From Oscillospiraceae bacterium (GTDB lineage: Bacteria > Bacillota > Clostridia > Oscillospirales > Acutalibacteraceae): a stretch of DNA of 37,549 nucleotides. The stretch lies in assembly GCA_902780565.1 (NCBI GenBank), contig CACZGD010000019.1, forward strand, positions 1 to 37,549, read 5' to 3'. A model generated the notes under the pieces. The model saw only the letters and a list, made by a program, of their open reading frames with translations. It was not told where the DNA came from and ran no database searches. Positions 23,579 through 32,168 of the stretch are shown here, piece after piece. Position 1 is the first letter of the stretch; each line of letters opens with the position of its first letter. The position numbers and the translations under genes were made by a program.

Positions 23579-24126
23579 CGATCCTTGTGGATATGGACGA
23601 TACAATAGAACTGCTTCTGGAAGCGTGGGTCGATGGCGCAAACCGTACATACGGCCGTCACGTTTCTCTTGACGACGTCAGAGACTGGGACGTTTCCGCC
23701 GCGTTCCCGGGGCTGACCTGGGAGCAGGTATATGCGATCCCGATGCGCCCCGGCTTCTGGGAAACCGTTCGTCCCATGCCCGGCGCAGCCGACAGCCTCA
23801 AGCGCCTGATCGACGCGGGGCATGAGGTGCTGGTCGTCACCGCAACGCCCTTTGATTCCGTCCCCGAAAAGATCGGCGGTTATCTGTTCGAGCATTTCCC
23901 GTTCCTGAAATGGGATCAGGTGATTATTGCCGGCAACAAAAAGCATATCCTCGGCGACGTCCTCATCGACGACGGCGTTCATAACCTGGAGGGCGGACCT
24001 TATAAAAAGATTCTGATGACCGCTCCGCATAACCGCGCCTATGACGCCGAAGCTAACGGCATGATCCGTGTGAACAGCTGGCAGGAGATCGAAAAGGTAA
24101 TCGCGGAAATGTCCGCTCCCGATTGA
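23575..24126 (+). CDS. 5'(3')-deoxyribonucleotidase, HAD superfamily (NT5C type)
   Basis: A 183-residue HAD phosphatase. The nucleophile motif is DMDDT (6-10), followed by a helical cap rich in Trp (WDVSAAFPGLTWEQ). The motif II Thr is in VVTATPF, the Lys is in NKKHILG and the acidic motif is LIDDGVHN. This matches cytosolic 5'(3')-deoxyribonucleotidases, which dephosphorylate deoxynucleoside monophosphates. Its start overlaps the NADAR stop by four bases. It is the last gene of the string and is followed by an inverted-repeat region. Confidence 0.9.
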   Translation: MTILVDMDDTIELLLEAWVDGANRTYGRHVSLDDVRDWDVSAAFPGLTWEQVYAIPMRPGFWETVRPMPGAADSLKRLIDAGHEVLVVTATPFDSVPEKIGGYLFEHFPFLKWDQVIIAGNKKHILGDVLIDDGVHNLEGGPYKKILMTAPHNRAYDAEANGMIRVNSWQEIEKVIAEMSAPD

Positions 24127-24133
24127 CCGGCAG

Positions 24134-24186
24134 TTGTGATCCACATGCCGACGTCCTGTGATTATTCACAGAAAACCCGATCACAA
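24134..24186. repeat. Nested inverted repeats after the nucleotidase gene
   Basis: The outer arms TTGTGATC (24134-24141) and GATCACAA (24179-24186, followed by TTTTG) enclose a perfect inner palindrome CTGTGA-TTAT-TCACAG (24156-24171). It may be a weak terminator or a binding site of a CRP/FNR-type regulator. Neither is established. Confidence 0.5.
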
Positions 24187-24225
24187 TTTTGTATAAAACG
24201 CCATAGCTTCTCCTCGCCCTGCCCC

Positions 24226-24255
24226 TTGAAAAAGCGCGGGGCGATTTGTTATAAT
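24226..24255 (+). promoter_or_regulatory. Promoter of the transporter-phosphoesterase-hydrolase operon
   Basis: TTGAAA (24226-24231), an 18-base spacer and TATAAT (24250-24255) lie 33 bases before the 24289 start. Confidence 0.7.
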
Positions 24256-24288
24256 CAAACTAAGAACAGAAAGAAAGGCGGGATGCGC

Positions 24289-25143
24289 ATGGCAACATGT
24301 CCTAAATGCGGCAGAAAACTGAAGCTGACGCAGTGGAGACCCGAATGCCCCGGCTGCGGGGTGAACATGGTCTATTACGACTCCAATGAGCGCCTGATCG
24401 TGGAAGCGGAAAAAGCGGAGGTCGAGCACGCGAAAAGCCAGCCCGGCATCGACCGCGCAAAGGCTGCGTTCTTCGGCTCCGGCCTGGCGATCCTTCGCGT
24501 GGTCCTCACGGTTTTGCCACTTGGCGCGCTCTTTCTGCCTCTGGTTCAGGTCTCGGCTGCGGAGGAAGTGAAAAAGCTTCATATTCTCGGGCTTTACGAT
24601 CTCCTGAACGAGGTCGGGCTCGGCGAGCTGCCGAACCGCCTGCTGCGGGGCAGTCTGCCTGTCTGGAGCGTCGCGCTGCTGGCCTTATCCGTCGTTATGT
24701 TCCTTGTCTGTCTGATTTTTCTTCCGTTCTCCCTCGGTCCGCACGGGAAGGGAAGAACGCTTGTTCTTGACCTGATCCGCCTCGGTTCGGCGGTCGCCGC
24801 CGCGCTGCTCTTCCTGCTTTGCGCAAAAACGCTGCCGGCCCCTCTTCCGCAGGGCGCGACTGGGGCGCTCGGCGCCGGGGCGTGGCTATATATAGCCCTT
24901 GTCGCCGGCAGCTTCATATATAACCGCATTGTCGCGGAGAAGGGACTGAAGGTGAAGTATACGCCCTGCTTTGTCGGCGGCATTCCGAGCGAGGAATACT
25001 TCTCTATGCGGCAGCGCGGCTGCTCCGAGCTCGAGATCCGCTCCCGCATGGTCGAGGCGCTCACCGTAATGCAGGAAGAGGTTCGCGCAAAAGCCGCCGC
25101 GGAAGCCGCTGCGGCCGAAGCCGAGCGCCTCGCCCGAAAGTAA
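24289..25143 (+). CDS. Zinc-ribbon membrane protein, 284 aa, unknown function
   Basis: The protein begins with a four-Cys zinc ribbon (CPKCGRKL...CPGCG, residues 4-25). A charged linker and about four or five hydrophobic helices follow (about 65-85, 125-145, 160-180 and 200-218). It ends in a long Ala/Glu coiled-coil tail (RAKAAAEAAAAEAERLARK). No family is recognised. The start at 24289 has AAAGG 10 bases upstream. It is the first gene of an operon with a GPH transporter 13 bases downstream, so it may be a membrane partner or regulator of transport. Confidence 0.75.
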   Translation: MATCPKCGRKLKLTQWRPECPGCGVNMVYYDSNERLIVEAEKAEVEHAKSQPGIDRAKAAFFGSGLAILRVVLTVLPLGALFLPLVQVSAAEEVKKLHILGLYDLLNEVGLGELPNRLLRGSLPVWSVALLALSVVMFLVCLIFLPFSLGPHGKGRTLVLDLIRLGSAVAAALLFLLCAKTLPAPLPQGATGALGAGAWLYIALVAGSFIYNRIVAEKGLKVKYTPCFVGGIPSEEYFSMRQRGCSELEIRSRMVEALTVMQEEVRAKAAAEAAAAEAERLARK

Positions 25144-25156
25144 GGAGGGAAGCGAA

Positions 25157-26737
25157 ATGGATATCCGTCAGGTCTCAACCTCTGAAATACAGGAAATGCG
25201 CTACGTCAGCGCCCGCCTTCACGAGCTTGTGGACGTGGACCGCAGGATCCTCAACCGCCGCCAGACGCTGGGCTATATGCTTTTCGACGGCAGCCGCGGC
25301 TTCAATATCGACGGCCACAAGGATCTGTTTGTGGACAGCATTCTGAAGATCAGCCTGCCGCTGCAGTCCCGTTATAATATTTTTGCCGGCTTTTGGGATA
25401 TCGCGGACGATTTCATCGTCGGCGGCATTATAGAAAAAACGCGGACCCGCTGGGGTAAGTTCGTGCCGCACCTCTTCACCGGCGGTTTGCTGTTTTCGCT
25501 CTTTTCCGTTCTGTATTGGTTGCTGCCGCTCCTGTTTTCCTCCGCGCACGTGGACGACAAGGAATTCCTTCCCAAGTTCTTCGCCTACGCGGCGGTGGAT
25601 ATGGCGCTTGAGTTTTTCGGCAACATCCGCAACGTCTCCATCGACGGCTACCTCTCCACCATCACGCCCTACCCGTCCGACCGGCGGCGTCTGCTCGCCG
25701 TTTCAAGCTACTTCAGCATCATCTATTCTCGCCTCCCCGATATCCTGATCGAAATCCTTCTGGACGTGATCAAGAACGGCGTCGTCTCGACCGGAACGAA
25801 GACCACGGATCAGATGATCCGCCGTTCGATCATGACGGTCGGTCCCGTCACGGCTGCATTCTCGGGCGCGATGATCGTGTGGTATTCCGCCATTGCGAAG
25901 GAGCGCGTACATCAGAAGATCGAACGCCCGAAGATTCTCGATAGTCTGAAGGTCGTGGTCTCCCACAGACCGGTACGCGCGTATCTGATCTCGAACTCCC
26001 TCGGCTCTTTCGGCACCGGGCTCACCACCAACGACTATTACCGCCAGGTGCTCAACTGGACCACCTTTGAGACGGTGGCGGGCATCCCGTCCTTCTTCTT
26101 CCAGCCCATCGGCTTTGCGAAGTATAATAAGCTTGCCTCGCGCTTCTCCACCCGTACGCTTTACATGGTTGGCCAGACCTTTGCAAAGAGCTTTTATATC
26201 CCGCTCTTTTTCTACGGCATGTTCCTGAACGATAAAAAAGGGAAGCGCTTTTTCCAGAACCGCTACGCCATGCTGCCCGTCACGGCGGTGTGGGAGATCC
26301 TTTACGCCACCTTCTGGGGCGTGCGTTCCGTCTCCGGGGACGAGATCCGCAACGAGTGCAACGACTACCTCGAGTGGAAGTGCGGCTATCGGAATGAGGC
26401 CATGCTTTCCGCTGCCAGCGCCTTCATCTGCAAGATCCCGGGCCGCCTGAACGGCGTGCTGCAGCCTCTCTATAAAGAGTGGATCGGCTACGACCAGACT
26501 GCCTACACCGAGGGACGCGACCAGCCCGAACGCGCGCAAAAATGGATCTTCGCCATGGCTACGCTTCTTCCGGCGATCCTTGTGCTCTCCAGCATGATCC
26601 CGATGTTCTGGTACAACGTCGACAGGCGCACTCGTGATCGGATGTACCGTGAACTCAACGAGCGCCGCGCAGCGGCGGCGGAGGCCGTCAAGAACGCGGC
26701 GGACGCGAATGAGGAGAAAGAAAATGCCGACTGCTGA
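25157..26737 (+). CDS. GPH-family (MFS_2) sugar:cation symporter-like transporter
   Basis: A 526-residue membrane protein. It has an unusual cytosolic N-terminal extension of about 75 residues. The family signature is WDIADDFIVGGIIEKTRTRWG followed by the helix pair; the full signature is at about 80-105. DYLEWKCGYRNEAML and GRLNGVLQPLYKEWIGY near the end match the conserved cytoplasmic loop of GPH transporters (EWKTGxRxE). The C-terminal tail is charged and helical (ERRAAAAEAVKNAADANEE). Known members carry glycosides, pentosides or hexuronides with a cation. The substrate here is unknown, but the neighbouring phosphoesterase and lipase-like hydrolase suggest it may not be an ordinary sugar. 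It overlaps the next gene by 14 bases. Confidence 0.82.
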   Translation: MDIRQVSTSEIQEMRYVSARLHELVDVDRRILNRRQTLGYMLFDGSRGFNIDGHKDLFVDSILKISLPLQSRYNIFAGFWDIADDFIVGGIIEKTRTRWGKFVPHLFTGGLLFSLFSVLYWLLPLLFSSAHVDDKEFLPKFFAYAAVDMALEFFGNIRNVSIDGYLSTITPYPSDRRRLLAVSSYFSIIYSRLPDILIEILLDVIKNGVVSTGTKTTDQMIRRSIMTVGPVTAAFSGAMIVWYSAIAKERVHQKIERPKILDSLKVVVSHRPVRAYLISNSLGSFGTGLTTNDYYRQVLNWTTFETVAGIPSFFFQPIGFAKYNKLASRFSTRTLYMVGQTFAKSFYIPLFFYGMFLNDKKGKRFFQNRYAMLPVTAVWEILYATFWGVRSVSGDEIRNECNDYLEWKCGYRNEAMLSAASAFICKIPGRLNGVLQPLYKEWIGYDQTAYTEGRDQPERAQKWIFAMATLLPAILVLSSMIPMFWYNVDRRTRDRMYRELNERRAAAAEAVKNAADANEEKENADC

Positions 26738-27872
26738 TTCCAACGCTTTATCCTTTCGGGAGGATGGCACCTTCCGCGTCCTGCAGGTCAGCGACCCGCA
26801 GGACCTTGTGCACCCGCGCCGCGCCATGCTCAAAATGCTCGACGCGGCATACGACGCGTTCTCGCCCGATCTTGTCTTATTTACCGGCGACAACACGCTC
26901 GGCAACCATCTGCTGGACGTCGGTCCGTTCCGCATTCAATCTGTCCGCAATCCCGCCTTTACGCTGCGGCAGATGCGGCGGGCGCTGAAGCGCATCCTTC
27001 TGCCGGTCGATCAAAGAAACGTGCCGTTTGCCATGATCTACGGGAACCACGACGATATGAACGATGTGACAAAGGAAGCGCAGTTCGCGCTTTACCACGC
27101 TTATTCTTCCTGTCTGCCGATGAACGAAACCGATCCTGCTGTCGACTGTGATACCTATCATATCCCGATTCGCACGCGCGACGGTAAAACGGCGTGGAAC
27201 CTCTGGCTGCTGGACAGCGCATGGAACGACGAAACCGGACAGTACTGGAAAATCAGGGAGGAGACCGTACAGTGGTATGCGCGCACGTCGGCCTCCCTTG
27301 CAGAAGAAAACGGGGGAATGCCGGTCCCGTCCCTCATGTTCATGCACGTGCCGCTGCCGCAGACGAAAGATCTTCTGATTCCCTGTGCGGAAACAGAGCC
27401 CGGCGCGATGTGGGACGGCGTACGCTTCGTGCGCCTTGACCCCGAAAAGGCGAGCGGCGTACTCGGCGAATCGATCAGCGCGGGGGAGGACCCCTTCGGC
27501 CTCTATGAAGCCGTACGCCGGCGCGGCGACGTTCGCGCCTTTGTCTTCGGGCACGATCACCGCAACTGCTTCGACGGCGTATCCGACGGTATGCGCTTTA
27601 TCCAGAGCGGCGCAGCCTCCTTCCGCTGCTACGGCGCCAAGGAAACGCGCGGCGTGCGCCTCTTCACGCTTCATGCGGACGATCCGGATTCGTTTGAAAC
27701 CGCGTATTATACCTACAAGGATCTCTGCGGGGACGACGCGCTTTCACGCCTCAGGTATTTTTGGGACGCGGACGAGAGCGCGAGGAAGAAGTATACTTTG
27801 CTCGGCGCAGGGGCAGTCCTTACCGCGGCAGGAACGGCGATCGGCCTGTTGACAGCGCATCTGAAAAAGTGA
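26724..27872 (+). CDS. Metallophosphoesterase, DxQ variant, with C-terminal membrane helix
   Basis: A 382-residue calcineurin-like phosphoesterase. Motif I is SDPQD: Gln26 replaces the usual metal-binding His. The other motifs are normal: FTGDN (54-57), YGNHDD (106-111), FMHVPLPQ and FGHDHRNCF. The last ~20 residues (LGAGAVLTAAGTAIGLLTA) form a hydrophobic helix that would anchor the enzyme to the membrane. It overlaps the transporter gene by 14 bases, with GAGGAG upstream. The protein at 35486 is a close relative with the same DxQ. The general family resembles the Dcr2/purple-acid-phosphatase-like group. Confidence 0.88.
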   Translation: MPTADSNALSFREDGTFRVLQVSDPQDLVHPRRAMLKMLDAAYDAFSPDLVLFTGDNTLGNHLLDVGPFRIQSVRNPAFTLRQMRRALKRILLPVDQRNVPFAMIYGNHDDMNDVTKEAQFALYHAYSSCLPMNETDPAVDCDTYHIPIRTRDGKTAWNLWLLDSAWNDETGQYWKIREETVQWYARTSASLAEENGGMPVPSLMFMHVPLPQTKDLLIPCAETEPGAMWDGVRFVRLDPEKASGVLGESISAGEDPFGLYEAVRRRGDVRAFVFGHDHRNCFDGVSDGMRFIQSGAASFRCYGAKETRGVRLFTLHADDPDSFETAYYTYKDLCGDDALSRLRYFWDADESARKKYTLLGAGAVLTAAGTAIGLLTAHLKK

Positions 27873-27887
27873 CAGGGGGGAACTGTG

Positions 27888-29591
27888 ATGACTTCCACCG
27901 GGCCTGGCAGCAAAACCGATGCTCTGATCGTATTCGTGACCGGCATCGGGCAGTCGTTTTCTTATCTCTTCGACCGTGCATATCTTGCGCCCGGGGCTTT
28001 TTCTGCCGGTACGCTGCAGGATTATGAAAACTACGCCCCCCTGATCGAGGCGGGCAAGGAGCTCGATTCCTGGAATATCTTTGCTTTTCGCGCGAAGGAA
28101 GGCCTGGGCACCCGCACCGGGCGGTGCGCGCTCGTTAAAACGGCCGCCGCGCTTTTCGGTACCGCAGTCATGCGGCGGAATCTTTTGCGCGAAAAGACCG
28201 CAAGGCAGCTCGTCGGCGCCTTTTTTTCACTGAACAAGCTCGACGCAAAAGGCGACGCAGATCCGCGCGTGGTCACGCCCCGTTATCCCGGTCCGTTCTC
28301 CTCCTATCCCGGGGCCGTTGATGAAAACGGCGTCCTCCGCAGCCGCGCCAAGGCGCGTTTCTATCGCTCCGTCCCCTGTGAAGCCATCGCGCGAAAAGCG
28401 CTCGGCGAGACGTTTGAGGATTATTTGTATTGCTTCAATTACCGTCCCTGCTCCCTGACCTCCCGGAATGTGGAGGAATTGCACGCCTTTATTGAAACAG
28501 CCTTGCAGAACAACCGCGTCGGCGCTTCCGAAGTCGTGCTCGTCCCCATGAGCATGGGCGCAAGCGTCGTGAGCGCATATCTCGCGAAATATCCGGACCC
28601 CGCCGAAAACCGTGTCAAGCGGGTCGTCAGCGTCGTCGGCTGCTGGCAGGGCTCCGGCGTGATGACGGATCTGCTGGACCGGGCGTTTACCGGTTCCCCA
28701 AAGGAGCTTTTGAAAAAGGGGCTTCTGGCGGAGGCTTTCGGACGGAAGACCGAGCAACGCCTTCGTCCCGTGCTGCGCCTGTTTTCAGATAAAGCGCTTT
28801 CCGGTCTATTCGATACGCTTCTCGGTGCGATCGTAAAAGAGATCATTCTTCCCGCGCCCTCACTTCTCGCCCTTGCCCCGCCGGAAACGTGCGAACGGTT
28901 TCTCCCGCTTATCCCGGAAGGCGTGCGCGAAGAAGCGAAATCGTATATTGCTGCTCAGAAAAGCGTTCCGTCGCGGCTTCTCTCGCTGAAGGCGGCGGGC
29001 GTTAGCTTCTCATTTGTTTGCGGCTACGGCCTGCCCTATGGCGCCGGCTCTCCCACCTGCGCCGCGCTCGGATTGCTTCGACACGCAAAGGACGTCAACA
29101 GCGATGAGCTGATCGATATTTCCTCTACCGCGCCGGGCGTTGCGTCCGTCCCTGCAGGGCAAGCTTTCTCCGGAATCGATCGGCTTCTCTCACCCGACGG
29201 TTCGCTTGATTTGTCAACTGCGCCCTTTGCGGACAATACGTGGTTTTTCCTGCGGCAGAAGCATGAGCTGGAGGATAACAACACAGCTCTCGCTTTGGCT
29301 CTTTCGCTCGCGCTTGGTCAGATCGAACGCGTTTCCGACTGCGCCGACCCCGGGAAAAAACCTTTTTATCCGCAGTTCAACGGCGCGCGGGACCTTAAAT
29401 CATTTTATCGGACCGATCTGCCGCGTCTGAACGCCTTCCTTTCCTCCGGCGGAACGCTGACGAACGCCCAGCAGGCGCTCGTTGATGAAACGCTTGCCAT
29501 GACAGAACGCACCGCAAATGACGAGGAAAAGGACAAGGCACTCCTGACGCGCTTTTCGGAAATGACGCGGACGCTGGACGCGGGAGTTTGA
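27888..29591 (+). CDS. Intracellular LCAT-like alpha/beta hydrolase
   Basis: A 567-residue protein without a signal peptide. The N-terminal strand and oxyanion region is IVFVTGIGQSF (14-24). YCFNYRPCSL (181-190) aligns with the FNYDWR motif of LCAT-type lipases. The nucleophile elbow VLVPMSMGASVV contains Ser222. A later VCGYGLPYG aligns with VAGYNMQ of the secreted paralogue at 9498, and NTWFFLRQKHE marks the probable catalytic His region. So this copy is catalytically competent by motif, whereas the dockerin copy is not. ATG 27888 has AGGGGGG 7 bases upstream; a GTG three bases earlier is less well spaced. It is the last gene of the transporter operon. Substrates may be lipids or acyl esters. 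Confidence 0.82.
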   Translation: MTSTGPGSKTDALIVFVTGIGQSFSYLFDRAYLAPGAFSAGTLQDYENYAPLIEAGKELDSWNIFAFRAKEGLGTRTGRCALVKTAAALFGTAVMRRNLLREKTARQLVGAFFSLNKLDAKGDADPRVVTPRYPGPFSSYPGAVDENGVLRSRAKARFYRSVPCEAIARKALGETFEDYLYCFNYRPCSLTSRNVEELHAFIETALQNNRVGASEVVLVPMSMGASVVSAYLAKYPDPAENRVKRVVSVVGCWQGSGVMTDLLDRAFTGSPKELLKKGLLAEAFGRKTEQRLRPVLRLFSDKALSGLFDTLLGAIVKEIILPAPSLLALAPPETCERFLPLIPEGVREEAKSYIAAQKSVPSRLLSLKAAGVSFSFVCGYGLPYGAGSPTCAALGLLRHAKDVNSDELIDISSTAPGVASVPAGQAFSGIDRLLSPDGSLDLSTAPFADNTWFFLRQKHELEDNNTALALALSLALGQIERVSDCADPGKKPFYPQFNGARDLKSFYRTDLPRLNAFLSSGGTLTNAQQALVDETLAMTERTANDEEKDKALLTRFSEMTRTLDAGV

Positions 29592-29846
29592 TCGGAAACA
29601 ACTCGCAAGGGAACCGATTTCCTGCCCGCGTAAGGTGCACTCTCGCTTCCGCGCAAGGGCAGGGATCCCATAGTCCCTCTTCATGCAACGCCCGGGGGAT
29701 CTGCTTGCCGTGGAGCCCGCGTGGGAGCCGCCCTGCAAAAAACAAGGCCCCTGAAAATGTCGTGATAAAAGCGACCATTTTCCGTTTTTGTTGTGCTATA
29801 CTGCCTGCGTAAAAGATTTCTCCAAAAGAAAGGCAGTGAGGCAGGT
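29592..29846. other. Gene-free stretch of 255 bases
   Basis: No gene, repeat or clear terminator is supported here. A -10-like TATACT occurs at 29797-29802, but no matching -35 is visible. It probably serves the 29847 gene. Confidence 0.4.
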
Positions 29847-30296
29847 ATGTTGCAGGGCGCAATTTTGGTTTTTTTCGTTATGCTCGGCAAGTTTCTCTCA
29901 GCCCTGTTCGGATGGCTGAGTTTTAAACTGAAAAAGGACGTTCTGCAGGGGACGGTCACAGATGAAAGCCATTGGGATTCCTATAACAAAAAAGGAAAGG
30001 TCAACGGAAAGGAATATGCGTATACGATATCGACTCAAAATGATAAAGGGGAGACTGTCGTATATTCCTGCACGGAGAGTTTGGGACGCAGATCGAAAGC
30101 GCATTACCAAAAGGGAGATGTGATCCGTTTCCGGCTGATCGAATCATCCGCAGCGGAAGACGGATACGTGATCAAGACCGGGGCAGGGCTTCTTGAGGAC
30201 GTAAAAAAGAAGGGGCTGACCCTGCTGATGGCTTTCGGCGGCTTGATTCTTTTCCTTGTCCTTGTTGCCGCAATTTCCGTGTGGAGGGAATCCTGA
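29847..30296 (+). CDS. Small two-span membrane protein, DUF3592-like
   Basis: A 149-residue protein with one helix at about 3-24 (GAILVFFVMLGKFLSALFGW) and another at the C-terminus (about 122-145). Between them is a soluble segment (KGKVNGKEYAYTIST... SYxxGDVIRFR-like), as in DUF3592-type proteins where an SH3-like domain lies between two membrane helices. The function is unknown. GAGGCAGG lies just before the ATG. Codons are AT-richer than in the preceding operon, matching the degraded gene that follows. Confidence 0.7.
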   Translation: MLQGAILVFFVMLGKFLSALFGWLSFKLKKDVLQGTVTDESHWDSYNKKGKVNGKEYAYTISTQNDKGETVVYSCTESLGRRSKAHYQKGDVIRFRLIESSAAEDGYVIKTGAGLLEDVKKKGLTLLMAFGGLILFLVLVAAISVWRES

Positions 30297-30385
30297 TTCG
30301 ATTGCCGTCGTTTCGTTTGATCCTCGGACGCCTTGAAAGCAGGCACGAAGACGCGCGCTGTGGCTTGTCGTCGCCCCGAACCAAC

Positions 30386-31226
30386 GAGCGTTATAAAGCG
30401 ACCGGTATTATGACCGCTACAACGACCTGAATCATTTCTATCACCCGTGCGTCTACCGCGTGCCGACGCCCGACCGCAAATACTCAACGGAAATCATGAA
30501 CAGCATCGGCGCGGCGCATACGGCGGACAGGGCAACTATCAAAAAGCCTACGACTGCTATTTGAAGGCGCACGAATGCAATCCGACGAGACCGAATCAGG
30601 TTTATGGTCTGATGCTCGCCTCCCGCGACCTGAAGAAATACGGCGAGTGTCTGCATTGGTGCGAAGTCTATTCCGGGCTTTCTTCCGATGGTCGGGAGCG
30701 ACCGATTCGTGAAGAAATCGAAAAGCGCTGGACGTCACAGGAGGGAATTCCAGCGATTCTGGAACTTCGGGATAAAACGGTTTCAGGGATTATGAAGAGC
30801 GAAGGCTTACGGAACGATCTCTCCGAGGCGTTCCTCGACATTCCGAAACTGACGTCTGATATCCGTCATTTTTGTGAAAAGACCTATAGCGAACGGCAGA
30901 AGCGAAATTCGGAATGCTATATCACGTCTTACTATGCCGCAATTTGTCTTGCGATTTATCGGAAGAAGGGGAGTTCTTTCTCCCCGGAAAACGCTTTTTC
31001 TTTCCTGCAGTCTCAGTTTGACACAGAGTTTTGTGACGTTCAAGCTGACAAGCTGTTTGGTTGGAAACAGCAGGGACCTGAATCTGATCGTGTATGGGAA
31101 GCATTCTACCCCTATCTTTTAATCATGATGAGAGTTGTCCGACCGGGAATCGACCCACCGGAGCAATTGCTGATTCCGGGAATGGAAGGTGCGATCAAGC
31201 TCGGAATTGCGACCGCCGAGAAGTAA
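30386..31226 (+). pseudogene. Frameshifted TPR-repeat protein gene remnant
   Basis: The downstream frame (about 30505 to 31226) encodes a TPR-like unit, GQGNYQKAYDCYLKAHECNP. About 200 further residues follow with no recognised family, containing LASRDLKKYGECLHWCEVYSG and later HFCEKTYSERQKRNSECYIT. The sequence just upstream continues the same protein in a different frame (YYDRYNDLNHFYHPCVYRVP, about 30406-30505). Before that a third frame reads NERYKATG (about 30383-30402). Two single-base shifts near 30402 and 30505 therefore break the gene. No start codon with a ribosome site is present for the 3' frame. A sequencing error is possible for one of the shifts. Confidence 0.62.
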
Positions 31227-31283
31227 TTTTTGTAAATAAGCCGGAAATGAGGCCCCCCTTTTTCGGGGTTTTCGGGAAAAAAG

Positions 31284-31319
31284 AAAAAACCTTGAAATCG
31301 TTGAAACTTCAAGGTTTTT
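31284..31319. terminator. Bidirectional terminator beside tRNA-Thr
   Basis: AAAAACCTTGAA (31285-31296) pairs with TTCAAGGTTTTT (31308-31319). The A-run on the left serves as the U-run for the leftward tRNA, and the T-run on the right can end rightward transcripts. Confidence 0.8.
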
Positions 31320-31323
31320 ATCC

Positions 31324-31399
<76 letters not shown>

Positions 31400-31423
31400 A
31401 TTTGTTCTCACCGAACAAGGGAT

Positions 31424-31452
31424 ATTATACACGCAGAGTCAGTAAAAGTCAA
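31424..31452 (-). promoter_or_regulatory. Promoter of tRNA-Thr
   Basis: TTGACT (31447-31452), a 17-base spacer and TATAAT (31424-31429) on the minus strand lie 25 bases before the tRNA. Confidence 0.85.
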
Positions 31453-31592
31453 GCATTTTTTTTATTTTTTTGAAAGTTTTTCGAAGCAGGAAACTCCCAA
31501 AGTTAGTTCCATGATGGGATCTAGAAGCGGAGTGACGAGCGGGAAGAGATTTCGTTTTTTTTGCGTTTCATAATGCAATCGCCGGAGAAGTA

Positions 31593-31601
31593 TGGTATAA
31601 T
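31593..31601 (+). promoter_or_regulatory. Extended -10 promoter of the GNAT gene
   Basis: TGGTATAAT (31593-31601) is an extended -10 box. The -35 region (ATGCAA, 31573-31578) is weak, which an extended -10 can compensate. Confidence 0.55.
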
Positions 31602-31634
31602 CAGAACGAATCGTGAAGATCGGAGGTCTATGCA

Positions 31635-32168
31635 ATGCAATTCGAGACTGCGCGTTTATGTATTCGTCTGTTGGGCGCCGCGGATGCTGCGGCGCTGCTC
31701 GAGATCCAGAACACGGATTTTGTTCTGCGCTATAACGGAATGGAGAAATGGGACGCGGATAAGATGCGTGCGTATTTGGAGAAGAAAAAGGGGAGCCTCT
31801 TCGGTTTGTTTCTGCGGAAAGGCGGTGAGCTGATCGGAGAGATCGGGCTCACGCAGGATTCCCTGCGGTATGACGTGGGTTCGATTGAGCTCAATTACTA
31901 TCTCGGGGAAGGGCACTCACGCTGCGGGTATATGACGGAGGCGCTTGCCGCAGTGCTGCGGTATCTGCTCACGGACGGCGGAAATACATTGGTGACGGTG
32001 CGGTCCTTTGCGCCAAACATGGCCTCCCGGCGCTTGCTTGAGGGGCTTGGATTCCGCTGTGAGGGCGTTTTGCGGCAATGTGTGAAGGGATACGGCGGGG
32101 TGATTTTTGACGACGTCCTGTATTCCGTCACGCGGGAAGAGTTTGAGGCGGCATATGATCGTACATAA
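31635..32168 (+). CDS. GNAT-family N-acetyltransferase (RimJ/RimL-like)
   Basis: A 177-residue acetyl-CoA-dependent transferase. It starts with the RimJ-type FETARLCIRLL strand. Next is ELIGEIGLTQD, then the acetyl-CoA-binding segment HSRCGYMTEALAAVLRY, where the usual R/Q-x-x-G-x-G/A loop is RCGYMT. It ends with the NMASRRLLEGLGFRCEGVLRQ helix-strand pair typical of the family. The substrate could be a ribosomal protein N-terminus, an amine or an antibiotic; this cannot be decided. GGAGGT lies 7 bases before the ATG. The next gene overlaps it by 14 bases. Confidence 0.9.
   Translation: MQFETARLCIRLLGAADAAALLEIQNTDFVLRYNGMEKWDADKMRAYLEKKKGSLFGLFLRKGGELIGEIGLTQDSLRYDVGSIELNYYLGEGHSRCGYMTEALAAVLRYLLTDGGNTLVTVRSFAPNMASRRLLEGLGFRCEGVLRQCVKGYGGVIFDDVLYSVTREEFEAAYDRT

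Noticed and set aside
29592-29846. Small leftward open frames in the gap after the hydrolase gene
   Set aside because: They lack ribosome sites and conserved motifs, and overlapping frames give equally plausible but unrelated peptides.
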